Below are positions 49,523 through 60,753 of a DNA stretch of 64,000 nucleotides, one piece after another. Under the pieces are notes generated by a model. It saw only the letters and a list, made by a program, of their open reading frames with translations. It was not told the origin of the DNA and did no database searches. The translations under genes were made by a program, and so were the position numbers. Origin of the DNA: Cystobasidium ongulense (lineage: Eukaryota; Basidiomycota; Cystobasidiomycetes; Cystobasidiales; Cystobasidiaceae); the NCBI GenBank assembly GCA_022835595.1, contig BQUP01000002.1, forward strand, positions 186,001-250,000. Direction: 5' to 3'. Within the stretch, counting starts at the first letter, position 1, and every line of letters begins with the position of its first letter.

Positions 49523-50000
49523 CGCGTAGGCAAGCTTGCGGGATCCTAGGAAATGACGACGGGTCTTGTTGGGGTTCTAGGACGACGTAGTAAGGAGAGT
49601 GTGTCGTCTCTGCAGTTGAAGGCGAACGTCTCCCGATCACGTCGACTTGCGACAGAGTCGGGGAGCTGGATATTCAATTGCATTTACACTGTTAGTAACG
49701 AAGGTGAACAATCGCTATAATATCACGAGAGCTGTTAGGAAACCCTAATGTCAGTTGTAACATCAAAGAAGCTGGCTCTCGTGATGATAAACTGCAAGTC
49801 GTGTGCTAAATGCTTATTTGTTGGACATTCAGGTCACGAATCACCTTTCGCTACATTGCTCTAAAACACCACATACCTGCCAAATATGATATCAAGCCTA
49901 ACTACACGTCACAAAATATATTTCTAAAACTAGACAATAGCAAGACTTGCTCTCGCTAATGTGACACTCTGAACCCGATCCCAGTTCTCAGACTTCACCT
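49523..50000. other. Intergenic, upstream of ZNF706-like gene
   Basis: About 480 bp between the ZNF706-like start and the stop of the transporter gene, both on the minus strand. AT-rich; nothing else recognised. Confidence 0.4.
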
Positions 50001-52220
50001 CTAAATACTGTATCTGAAATGTGGGTTCTCAAAGTCGGTCTGATCGTGCCATGCTTCAAGCAACTTTTCATCGCCGCTAGCTGCCATTTTAGCATCGTGT
50101 TCCTGTAGCTGTTTGTCTTTCTTCTTGTTCAGGTAGACGAGGTAGGCCCAGTACTGTGCAAACATGCGGATCAGTAGTCTGAAGAGAGAACACTTTCCGT
50201 TCGACCACTTACCACTGCAATGAGTACGAGAGCTACGGCATAGCAGGACAGCATAGCAGCCACGCCGCTGGTGTACTTGGGAGCCTGATTGGCTTTGAAG
50301 GTCTGCGGGCCCACGAGATTGCCTTTAAGCGATTGAACGTATTAGCATCGGTCTGGTAAGGGGTTATTTCTGAAGTCTGGGCACCTACCGACACAGTAGC
50401 CAATGTACGAGATGCAGTAAACAGCAGTCTTTTTGGTATGACCGGCGGAGTTGGCGTACTGCTCATCAGAATACAGTTAGCTTTTGACACTTGACTAGCA
50501 GCTGTTGAACATACCATCATGGTCTGTACTACGATGTAAGGTCCCCAGTAACAGAAAAGAATGTACAGGCCAGCAAGTGATCCTCCGACGTTGGAACGTG
50601 GGACACAGTAGAGGATGATTGTTCCGGCAAAGGGCACGAGTACTGCCACCATAGCAGACAGGCATCGCTTGCCTGTTTTGGCAGCCATGTATGTGAACAC
50701 TGAGGACATAGAAGAACGTCAGCAACTGGGACTTTCATGAATCAGGTTCGCGTGTGTGCTTACCGAGGGATGAGATCCAAGAGATGACACCGGTGGGAAT
50801 GGCCATCAACTGTACAGGCGGACGGCGTGAGTATTTGTTCGAGCGCGAGTCATAAGGCGATACACACCAAGGTCTCGTTCGTGCTGAAACCTAATTCTTT
50901 GACAATGATACTGCGGGACGGATGCATGAATTAGATTTTGGTTCTCAAGAGGATCAAGCAAAGTAGCCTCACCTGTTGAAGGTCAATACACCGTTATTGG
51001 GAATGTTGAGAACCAAGTTGATTAAGAAGATCAACCAGGACTTAGGGTCCAAGAAGGCCTCGTAGACTTGCGACTTCTTGAAAGTCTAAAGAAACACAAT
51101 AATGCCAGAAATCAGAGACCTTCTCCAGAATCGAATGCTCCGGCATTTGAAAGTAACTTACACGATTAGCAACACCTGTTCTATTGCCTGCAGTTCTTCG
51201 GACAGCAATTACCTTCTCTCGTGTTGACATCCAGCGAGCTTCGAGTGGGGTTCCAGCAAGGAAGAGCCAGCAGAGTATAGACCAGGCGAAAGTGAGGCCA
51301 CCAACCGACAGGAAGAGGACCTGCCATTGCCCAAGAGAGCCAGTATAGTGGGCAGCAGCGTACGACAGCAGGCCATTGACGACGGACGAAAGAGTACTGA
51401 AAATGACGGCTGTTCTCCAAGTTTGCTCTGGCTTGGTCCAGTAGGCACTGATCACCAATCCAAAACCAGCGAAAATACACGCTTCAAACAAGCCGAGAAT
51501 GAATCTGGCTGCTAGCAGCCCTCCGAAACTCTTGCAAGCTGCGCTGCACATAAGAATGAGACCCCAGATTGATGCGTTGAAGGAGAGCCATTTTCCGGTT
51601 GGAATCTTCTGCATGAGGAAAAGCGAAGGGAAGACGGCGACGATGGCGCCGAAGTAGATGATGCTACTTATCCAATTATACTGGTTCCCGGAAAGTTTTA
51701 GGTCCGACCTAGAATACGAGAATGCATAAGCACAAGTGTCTCCGTCGTGAGATGTATACCGTCGCCACCCGCGTGAGATGCAAGCCATCGCTATCCTCGG
51801 GCAGAACGTTTCAAGAATCATTCACTATCAAAGCTTACCTCATACCAATAACGGCCGCTGTACCAATACAGACTTTGTCGACAGCTCCCACTGACAGATT
51901 CAAGCCGGGATTAGTTGGAAGAAGGTGTTAGAAGCAAGGGAGACTCACTCATTAGACAGAATTGACTGAGTGTCATAACAATAGGGTCAATCTTCCACTT
52001 CAAGAGACGTCTCTCCTCTGCCGGAGTCCATTCGTCCAATAAGGAGGGATCCTCCTTGGCCACTTTGGCCAGGAAAGTGGCGACAGCATCATCCTCTCTG
52101 CGGCAGGAAGTCAGTGCGTGTTCGGCTAGCTAACACTAGCTACATCACTCACGACTTTACTTTGTCTGCAACAGAGGCAGACACATCGATGTTGCTGCTC
52201 TTCTTCTCCAAGTCGGCCAT
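50001..52220 (-). CDS. Dal5-type MFS permease (anion:cation symporter family)
   Basis: Twelve-helix major facilitator of the allantoate/nicotinate/dipeptide permease group. The start at 52220 gives MADLEKKSSNIDVSASVADK, then the family cytosolic motif EWTPAEERRLLKWKIDP. Next are NQYNWISSIIYFGAIVAVFP, then LFLMQKIPTGKWLS, ARFILGLFEACIFAGF and YWTKPEQTWRTAVIF, typical of Dal5/Tna1/Seo1 proteins. Later exons encode LIFLINLVLNIPNNGVLTFN and GWGPYIVVQTMM-like helices. The C-terminal tail is YWAYLVYLNKKKDKQLQEHD ending in DQTDFENPHFRYSI, a common tail pattern of this family (stop at 50001-50003). About eight short introns. The substrate is probably a small nitrogenous acid. Divergent from the 5-oxoprolinase gene, which suggests 5-oxoproline or a 5-oxoprolyl peptide. 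Confidence 0.88.
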
Positions 52221-52786
52221 AGTGACTTTTGTGGCGGCGCTGTTCGAAGTCGGTCAAATACGACTATCTGTGTATCAAAGTGATACCAGTTCAACTTTTT
52301 GCAGGAAGAGAAGGAGAGAAGCTGAGATAGGAAAGAAGAGAAAGTTGTCCCGAGTCCGTTGGTTGATCCTTATCCAAGAGAAACGCTTATCCCCCACAAT
52401 AGACAACGTAAGTTATCCACACCAAGGGCTAAATCGACTTCTTTCTCGACTGTTGGAATCCGGCGTTTAATCCGTGTTTTATCACGAGGCCTCTCTAGAC
52501 GAAGGAGCGGAACTTCGTACGGGAGAAAAAGAAAATGGCGCTACGGATTAACCTTCCCTAACCGTATCATTGCAGGCTTGGAGGCTGTCTGCTCGGATTT
52601 TGATCACCGCCAGAGCCAGAGCAAGCGGATTTCGCAGATTCCCGCTTCTAAAACCGGTTGGCGCGATCAGATTGCCACCAAGAAGATAGTGTAGAGGAGG
52701 AGTGACTGCCGGGATTGACAAGCACAACGAAAGAAGTTGAGGTTTCTTTCTGTCCTACTTTCCCAATTGCCATTCCTACGAGCACC
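52221..52786. promoter_or_regulatory. Divergent promoter, Dal5-type permease (-) / 5-oxoprolinase (+), GATAA cluster
   Basis: 566 bp between two diverging starts. Four GATAA sites, all on the minus strand (TTATC on plus), lie at 52370-52374, 52387-52391, 52413-52417 and 52481-52485. GATAA is the core target of fungal nitrogen-regulatory GATA factors (AreA/Nit2/Gln3 class). About one site would be expected by chance in this length counting both strands. Confidence 0.6.
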
Positions 52787-55700
52787 ATGCCTTCTATTGC
52801 TCGCCCTCCCAAGATCAAGATTGCCATTGACCGAGGGTAGGTGAAGCTTTGATAGTCTTCAGTATACCTACCGGTGCTAATCCAGTATTTGCGGGTTCTA
52901 GCGGAACTTTCACAGACTGCCTTGGTATCAGCGAGTCTAAGGGAAACATCCTTGTCAAGCTTCTTTCGGTTGACCCAGCAAAGTGAGTGTGCCCGGCGAG
53001 CACGTGCCTTCATGCAGAAAAGCTGACTTTGAGCTTCTCTTCCACCTTAATTAGTTATCCCGATGCACCCAGTGAGTTAAGCGGAGAGACGTGGTTCTTA
53101 AGACAAGTGCGCTGACTAGTAGGCTTGTACGAATAGCTGAGGGCATTCGAAGAATCCTCGAATGGTTCACAGAGTCGAGCATTCCGCGTGGCCAGCTCAT
53201 CGACTTGTCGAGATGCGAGTTTATCCGTATGGGAACGACGGTCGCGACCAACGCATTGCTTGAGCGCAAGGGAGAGCGACATGCCCTTTTGACTGTCAGT
53301 GAATGTGGGCAGTGAGTTGTGAACAGGGCACACTGCTGAAGCTTCTGCTGCAGACCGCTGGCTTCAAGGACGTGATCGTTATTGGAAACCAAACACGTCC
53401 AAAGCTCTTTGACCTCGCTATCAAGAGACCAGATGTCCTCTACGAGAAAGTCGTGGAAATCGATGAGCGCGCCATCGTCGAATGGTCCGAGCTAGTTGAA
53501 GAAGGCGCTGAAGTGTCTGTTGACGGGCACAAGCTGGTCAAGGGCACTTCTGGCGACGTCGTCCGGATCATCACACCTTTGGACAAAGCTGAAGTACGCA
53601 CAAAGCTTCAAGGTCTTTACGATGAAGGCTTCCGCTCTCTGGCCATCGTCTTTATGCATTCATTCACCTTCCGGGATCATGAAATCGAAACCGCAAAGAT
53701 CGCCGAAGAAATCGGTTTCGAGCACATTTCGCAATCATCAGACCTTCAGGCGATGATTAGGATAGTCCCAAGAGCCAATTCCGCCTCTGCCGATGCCTAC
53801 CTGACACCCGAAATCCGACGATATCTTTCTCAGTTCGCCAAAGGCTTCGTCGGACATCTCGAGGACGAGACATGCCAAGTCTCTTTCATGCAATCCGATG
53901 GTTCCCTTGTAGACCATCGCCATTTCTCTGGTCTCCGAGCCATTCTATCCGGCCCTGCCGGTGGTGTCGTTGGATATGCGCAAACCAGCTACGATGCCGA
54001 GGAAGGCACGCCTGTTGTTGGCTTCGATATGGTAGGTTACAGCGATACAATCAGGATTGATTCTTGTCTGACAATCCCTTGCTTGCATCACTAGGGAGGG
54101 ACTTCTACCGATGTTTCACGCTATGGAGGCAAGCTAGAGCACGTCTTTGAGACGACCACAGCCGGTGTTACCATTCAAAGCCCCCAACTAGACATCTCCA
54201 CAGTCGCAGCTGGTGGTGGTTCCATGCTGTTCTACCGCAATGGATTGTTTGTGGTTGGTCCCGACTCAGCTGGTGCTCATCCTGGCCCAGCCTGTTACCG
54301 TAAAGGTGGCCCTCTCACTGTCACCGATGCCAACCTCTTCCTCGGACGGCTACACATCGACTCCTTCCCAAAGATCTTCGGCAAGACCGAAAATTTACCC
54401 CTCGATTATGAGGCGTCATCTAAGCTCTTCATCGAGTTGACCAGAACTATTAATGCCGAAAGCGGCCAGAACTTGACACCGGAAGCGGTAGCATCAGGCT
54501 TTATTGATGTCGGTAAGTAATGGTCGACTCATCTATTTCCTTCAAAGGCTAATTCCGCCCTTCTATCCTAGCAAACGAGACTATGGCCAGACCCATTCGA
54601 GGATTGACCGAGGCCAGAGGTTACTCTACCCAAGATCACAGTTTGAGTTGCTTTGGTGGAGCAGGTGGACAACATGCCTCAGCCATCGCAAGCACCCTGA
54701 AAATCCACAACGTAATTGTTCACAAATACTCGTCTGTCCTCTCCGCCTATGGTATGGCTCTCGCCGATGTGGCTGTCGATCTTAGCGAACCTTCAAGTGA
54801 GACCTTCAACGATGGTGCTCTCGAGCGCATTCTCCCCAAGGTGAATGCACTCAAGGTCAAAGCTTTAAGTCAACTCGAACATCAAGGAGTCCTAGAAGAC
54901 AATATCTACTATGAGGTCTATCTCAATCTACGTTATCTCGGATCTGATACATCCATGATGATCATGGAACCTAAAGACGGCGACTTCGCCAGACAATTCA
55001 AAGACGAGCACCGTCGCGAGTTCTCCTTCAACTTGGACAAGCCTCTCATTGTCGACGATATCAGAGTACGAGGTGTAGGCAAGTCTCCAGAGCTTCAAGG
55101 CGCTGGATCAGCAAATTTTGCAAAGGATCTCCAGACCCTGTCCCGAAAGCCCGTCAAGTCCGACCAAGCCTTCGCCGTACAAAAGATGTACTTCCCCGAA
55201 ATCAAAGGATGGGTCGACGCACCGGTCTACCGACTGGGTGACCTAGAACCCGGTACTGAGGTACAGGGACCATCTCTAGTCCTCGACAATACTCAAACAC
55301 TTGTTGTCCACCCTACAAACACAGCCATCATCCTCAACGACCATGTCTACATCGATGTCGGTCTCGGACCAAAGAAGCAGATCGATACCAATACCATCGA
55401 TCCTATCCTCCTCTCTGTCTTCGGTTCACGCTTCATGTCGATTGCTGAACAAATGGGTCGAACCCTGCAGAAGACCTCCATCTCTCTTCAAATCAAGGAA
55501 CGGCTTGATTTCTCGTGCGCAGTCTTCGATGGTAACGGTGACCTGATTGCCAACGCACCGGCTGTACCTGTGCATCTCGGAGCTATGTCATACGCCGTCA
55601 GCTTCCAAGCCAAGATCTTCGAAGGCAGACTCAAGCCTGGCGATATCATTGTCTCCAACATGCCCACAGCCGGAGGCTCTCATTTACCCGATATCACAGT

Positions 55701-57155
55701 CATCTGCCCTGTCTTCCAAGACGGCGAAATCGTCTTCTGGACTGCTGCTCGTGCTCATCACGGTGACATCGGTGGATTATATGGTAACTCGATGCCACCC
55801 GAGTCTACAGAGCTCGTACAAGAGGGTGCTCGTATCTATGCGCATCTTCTCGTTTCCGACGGCAAGTTCGATGAAGAAGGAATCCGAGAGATCTTCGAAG
55901 AGGCCGGCAACTACCCCAACTGCTTGGCAGCCCGTCGATTCCAGGACAACTTGTCAGATTTGAAAGCCCAAGTCTCAGCTTGTGCTGTTGGATCAGCAAA
56001 GATCCAAGACCTCTTCCGAGAATACAGCAAGGATGTCGTCCTCTTTTACATGAAGGCCATCAGACTGAATGCAGAAGTCGCTGTTCGTGCTTTCCTGCAG
56101 CAAGTCCATAAAGCTAGAAACGGCAAGCCCCTCCAAGCTATCGACTATATGGATGATGGAACACCTATCAATCTTACTATCACCATCAATCCAGAAGATG
56201 GCGGTGCTATCTTCGACTTCGAAGGCACTGGACCAGAAGGCTACCATAACCTGAATGCTCCTTCAGCTGTCGCCAAGTCTGCTATTCTTTACTGCCTTCG
56301 ATGCCTGATTGGCATTGATATTCCTCTCAACTCCGGATGTCTCGCTCCACTGGATGTGCAGATTCCACCTGGAACCATCATCTCTCCTTCCGAGCATGTT
56401 GCATGCAGCAGTGGTAATACTGAAACATCACAGCGAGTGACGGATGTCGTATTCAAGGCATTTGAAGCTACGGCAGCCAGTCAAGGCTGTATGAATGTCT
56501 TCCAAGCCAATTACAAAGATCTGGCATACGGAGAGACAATTTGTGGTGGTCACGGAGCTGGAAAGACTTGGGTCGGTACTTCCGGTGTTCACATCAACAT
56601 GACGAACACCAAGATGACAGACGCCGAAATCTTCGAGAAGCGATTCCCCGTCATCTTACGCAAGTTTGGAATTCGAGAAGGCAGTGGAGGTGCAGGTATG
56701 AACAAAGGTGGTGATGGCGTTCACCGAGAGTTCGAGTTCATCGTGCCCACAAGTGTAAGCAAAGGCCAATCCGAGTGCCGTCGCCACATATACTGACCTT
56801 GCTTCATATGCAGGCCGCTGTCATCGGAGAGAGACGAGTCAATGCTCCATATGGAATGCACGGAGGTATGCCAGGCGAGCGGGGCTGCGCATACTGGATG
56901 CGCAAGAATCAAGATGGGAGCTTACGGAAAACCAAGCTTAAGCCTTCGCAAACCATCAACGCATCAAGAGGTGAGAGGCTCATCATCCATACGCCTGGAG
57001 GAGGTGGCTACGGTACTCCTCTGTCTGCGGAGGCTGTCAACGGAGCCAATGGAACCCACGCCGTTGTCGCTACGAAAGAGACGACCAAGGTCTTCTGGCC
57101 TCGGGCGAACGGATCCATTGCTGCGTACCAAGCTGCTTCGGAAGCAAGTCAATAG
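52787..57155 (+). CDS. 5-oxoprolinase (ATP-hydrolysing)
   Basis: Large cytosolic enzyme (about 1,280 residues) that opens 5-oxo-L-proline to glutamate using ATP, in glutathione turnover. It starts [20 protein letters not shown] followed by TDCLG, the HydA phosphate-1 motif. [37 protein letters not shown] and [17 protein letters not shown] follow, then [30 protein letters not shown] and [11 protein letters not shown]. The HydB half begins at [20 protein letters not shown] with [40 protein letters not shown] and, near the end, [12 protein letters not shown] and [17 protein letters not shown]. Introns are few: several in the first 560 bp, near 54028-54093, 54513-54571 and 56754-56813. Fused A+B architecture is normal for eukaryotic OPLAH. 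The stop is at 57153-57155. Confidence 0.95.
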
Positions 57156-57906
57156 AAAGTATAATACAGATGTCTTAAGGAAGTGTTTGGATAGTAGTAT
57201 AGCTCATCGTTTATAGGAATTAATCTAAAGCCAGGCTTGGCTAAATTTCGTCAGTCTGTTGCAGCTTTGTGTTGTTAGTGGTAGTTAGATTGGGATTGCT
57301 TAGACTGTATCCTTCCACCGCAATGAATATAGCACTGCAGTAGTAACTTTTCGGCTCTGCCTGGTTTGCGCCACCGGGATTTTCCAAACTGCCAGTGCTG
57401 ACCTGGGATTTCACGTTTCGGCTCTTGAGTGCCTACTTCCCTCAACACAGCGGTGAGCTGCGCAGAAGCACAAGCTCGGCCAGGTGATGCTTCACCAACG
57501 ACAAGAGCTACGCAATGTAGAAATGAGGGGACAGCCATGCATGAAGAGGGGCGGGAGAAAGAGCCAAAGACCAAACCCGAAGCTCCTGTTCGTGCGCAGA
57601 TCTGGTGCAAGTGACGCATTTATCGCATTTATGGGAGTGACCTTGACCTGCTTTGACTGGACGAGGTGCACATCTTGCTGCTGTGCTTCGTTGTATAACC
57701 CGCAGACCCACTTAACATCATTGCAGTCCAGAGAGGGCTGGTCGCTCGCTGGCAGACGACTGCAAGCCGGTCCAGTTCGAAAGCGCAGGGCGGCAAGAGC
57801 GCGAGGACAGGCCATAGCCTATAAGCTGGGCTTCACCAAGTACTGCCTCGCATTGCTGTAACCTTGCCTCGCTAGTCACTCTCAATTCCCTGGACAGCAT
57901 ACCGCC
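57156..57906. other. Intergenic between 5-oxoprolinase and kinase gene
   Basis: About 750 bp. Overlapping open frames around 57.4-57.9 kb on both strands show no family motif and probably reflect the kinase promoter and 5' UTR. Confidence 0.4.
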
Positions 57907-60493
57907 ATGGCGGCCAGCATGGTACCCAGTCCGGACTCTGGCAGATTCGACGTGATTCCCTACTCAGATCTCAGCCCGGAGGCTACGTGGAAGACTCTGG
58001 GACGAGGCTCATTCGGTCGTGTCTTCAAGGGCCAGTGAGCGTGTCCTGTGTCCGTGACCACAGCTCTAGACTACTTTGCTAATCATGTCAATCATCTGTG
58101 TTCCAGGTATCTGGGTCTCGACGTTGCGATCAAAGGTAAGTATCATTGGGAGGCGTGCATTGCATTAAGTAATCATTAGTTGACATTACGCTATAGAGGT
58201 GCTCGACTCGGACGAATACGATGGTGAGAGCTTCGGACGCTGCCCAACAGTGGCAACAGCAGCTGAAGTCAGGACAAACCGCAGTTGACAAATACTTCAG
58301 GCGAGAGTGCACTTTAATGAAGTAAGTCGCAAAGACCATCAATATCTGTGTTAAGCTCAAGCCTGACCCGTTCCTTTCCTACAGGGAATGTCGACATCCG
58401 AACATTGTTCAATTTATCGGACTTTGCCTCGCCCCGCCTCTACCTCCAGACTATCTACCATCACTGCAGAATTGGAACGATACAAAGGTTGCTCAAGAAT
58501 TTACAAGCACTATTCCAGCCAAGCCTTCACGTCGCCGCATCCTCATCATATCAGAATATTTGCCGAACGGTAATCTCCGCACTCACATTGCCAACACCAA
58601 ACTCGCATTTGGATGGCGACTTCGTGTTTCATTCAGTGTAGACGTAGCAAGAGCACTAGCATACCTTCATGCCCGGAACTGTCTACATCGGGATCTAAAA
58701 GGAGAGAATTTACTCATCACGGAGAATGACAGAATCAAAGTTTGCGATTTTGGCTTTGCCAGAATCGCTGCGAGGAATGAGGAGGAAATGAAAAGAATGT
58801 CTTATTGTGGTACGGATGGATATATGAGCCCTTCTATCTTATTGGGCGAAGATTTCGGCTTGGAGACCGACATTTTCAGTCTAGGTGAGCTGGCGCCTTC
58901 TACCCGTCAGTATTTGCCTTCGACATCCTTTGCTGAATTCCAAAATTGCTTAGGTGTTATTTTCTGCGAGATCATATCAAGACGCTTAGTCGACGACAAC
59001 ACCTTCAAGCGCGTCATGCCAGACTTTGGTCTGGATTCAGACGAGATTCGAGAATTAGCCTCGCCTGGCTGTCCCCCAGCATTTATAGAGCTCGCCATAG
59101 ATTGTGTTACCATCGATGTAGCTGCCCGACCCACCATTCGTCAAGTCTTGGAAAGGCTCATGGCCATCGAGCGGGAGGTAGTGGAAGCGCAAGCCGCAAC
59201 AGAGAAGACCTACAATGTGGGTTCACTCACTTTCACAGCCAAGAACACTGGCCGAAGGAAGGGAGGAGGTAGCAAACGACCTGCAGGACCTGGCAGAATA
59301 CCCTCTTTTCAAGGACAAATTGAGGGTCCGAAGTATTCGGATTCTGAAAAGGAAGAAACGGGTGAAACTTCTGATGAAGATGTCGATGATACGCTTGCTA
59401 AACTTTCCAAGTTGCAAATCGGAAATGGAAGATCTGGTTCTGCTTTCTATCTAAATTCCGATAATGCTAAAGGTACTTCACATCTCGTTGCCGAAGATAG
59501 CGAAGATCGGGACGCTAGACCAAATACATACTCGGTCATAAAAGGGTCAAAAGTAGCCAATCGATCAAGCATCCTCTTCAGAGAACCTGAGTTCGTTGAT
59601 GCTCAATCTATTTCCTCTTCCGCAATGACCGTTAAACCGGAACATGGACGACAAGAGTCATTCCGTACGGATGAATCTGTCATTTCTCTACCAAGCTCTT
59701 GGATTAAGATGGCTAAAGACAAGGCTGCCGAAATGGCTGTGAAGGAGAGGCAGGAAAGCCCTCCGCCAGTTTCCAGCCCTCAGGTCGATGACTTATTAGC
59801 AGAATCGCAGAGCAAGCCAACTGCCGACAAGAATGCACCTGAAACAGCAGTTGCTACAGTAGAGCTGCTCCTCGCCGACAAGTTCGCGACCATCAAATCG
59901 ATGTCGGAATCAAATCGATGTCGGTACCCGTGCCCGCACCGTCTGATATTGTCATTTCGCCGCCTCTCAGTCCAGACAAGAAAGCCTTTTCCCCACACCG
60001 CTTCACTCTCATCAAACCTGGCTGGCGAGCCTTATGGGAGTCAAAGACCCGATACACGCCTTCTGGACAGACTCCTGACACTAGTGCTCTCTCAAGGAAA
60101 AGAACCGAGAGCGCCACGGGATTAGCAGCGGTCTTGCCTATGCAACTGCTAGGAGCTGGATTGCTTACTCGATGTCATGTCTGCGAGAAGCGGCTAGGCT
60201 TGATGAAGCCTTACCTAGCTTGCGACGACTGTCAGCATGTGTAAGTCTCCTTCCAATACTATATTTTGTCAAGTAATAAGCTGATATGTCTCGTTATCAG
60301 GTATCACGTCCGCTGTGGTGACTTGACATCACCAGACTGCCGACTAGAGGTGCATACCGCGGCACTCATCGAATCTGTCATCGAAGTCACAGCTACGAAA
60401 GACGCCAAGAACAAAGACAAATGCAAGAAGAACAAGCGGGAGAGCAAGAAATTGGCAAAGACATCTCCTCACGCGTCTATGATTGCAGTCTAG
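57907..60493 (+). CDS. TKL-like protein kinase with C-terminal C1 domain, frameshifted by a 17-bp tandem duplication
   Basis: Exon 1 encodes MAASMVPSPDSGRFDVIPYS then TLGRGSFGRVFKGQ (glycine loop). Short exons add YLGLDVAIK (ATP Lys) and KYFRRECTLMKECRHPNIVQ then FIGLC. The catalytic part has CLHRDLKGENLLI, VCDFGFARIA, YCGTDGYMSPSIL and RPTIRQVLERL, a TKL/LISK-like pattern. A long Ser/Glu-rich linker follows. At 59892-59925 a 17-bp unit (ATCAAATCGATGTCGGA/T) occurs twice in tandem; after it the kinase frame ends at 60125, whereas the next frame continues PAPSDIVISPPLSPDKK into CHVCEKRLGLMKPYLACDDC, then QHVYHVRCGDLTSPDC, a C1-type zinc finger, to the stop at 60491-60493. With one unit the whole reads in one frame. 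Either a real truncating variant or an assembly error. Confidence 0.82.
59892..59925 (+). repeat. 17-bp perfect tandem duplication (16/17 identical) inside the kinase gene
   Basis: Unit 1 is 59892-59908 and unit 2 is 59909-59925; they differ only at the last base. As 17 is not a multiple of three, the duplication shifts the reading frame between kinase domain and C1 domain. The span is too short for an intron. Confidence 0.92.
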
Positions 60494-60753
60494 CAATGTT
60501 TCAGCAAACTACGACTTTGACAATGACTTTCACCAGAGACATGTCCCGAATTTACTTTCACTATTATCAAACCGAAATGTTTGAACCAGTACTCCTATTT
60601 GATGCTTGATCTTATCCCATCCCCTCACACTGTTGATTTGTCATGAAAAGGGACGACTTTGTTTATGTTTACAATGTCTTGATATTTTCCTGTTTTACGA
60701 AGGATACACATATAAATGCACGAGTACGTAGCATTGGAATGTCTTGCATTACT

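Noticed and set aside
59887-59925. Interpreting the frame change in the kinase gene as an intron
   Set aside because: The extra segment is exactly one 17-bp repeat unit, far too short for an intron and without GT-AG ends at its borders.
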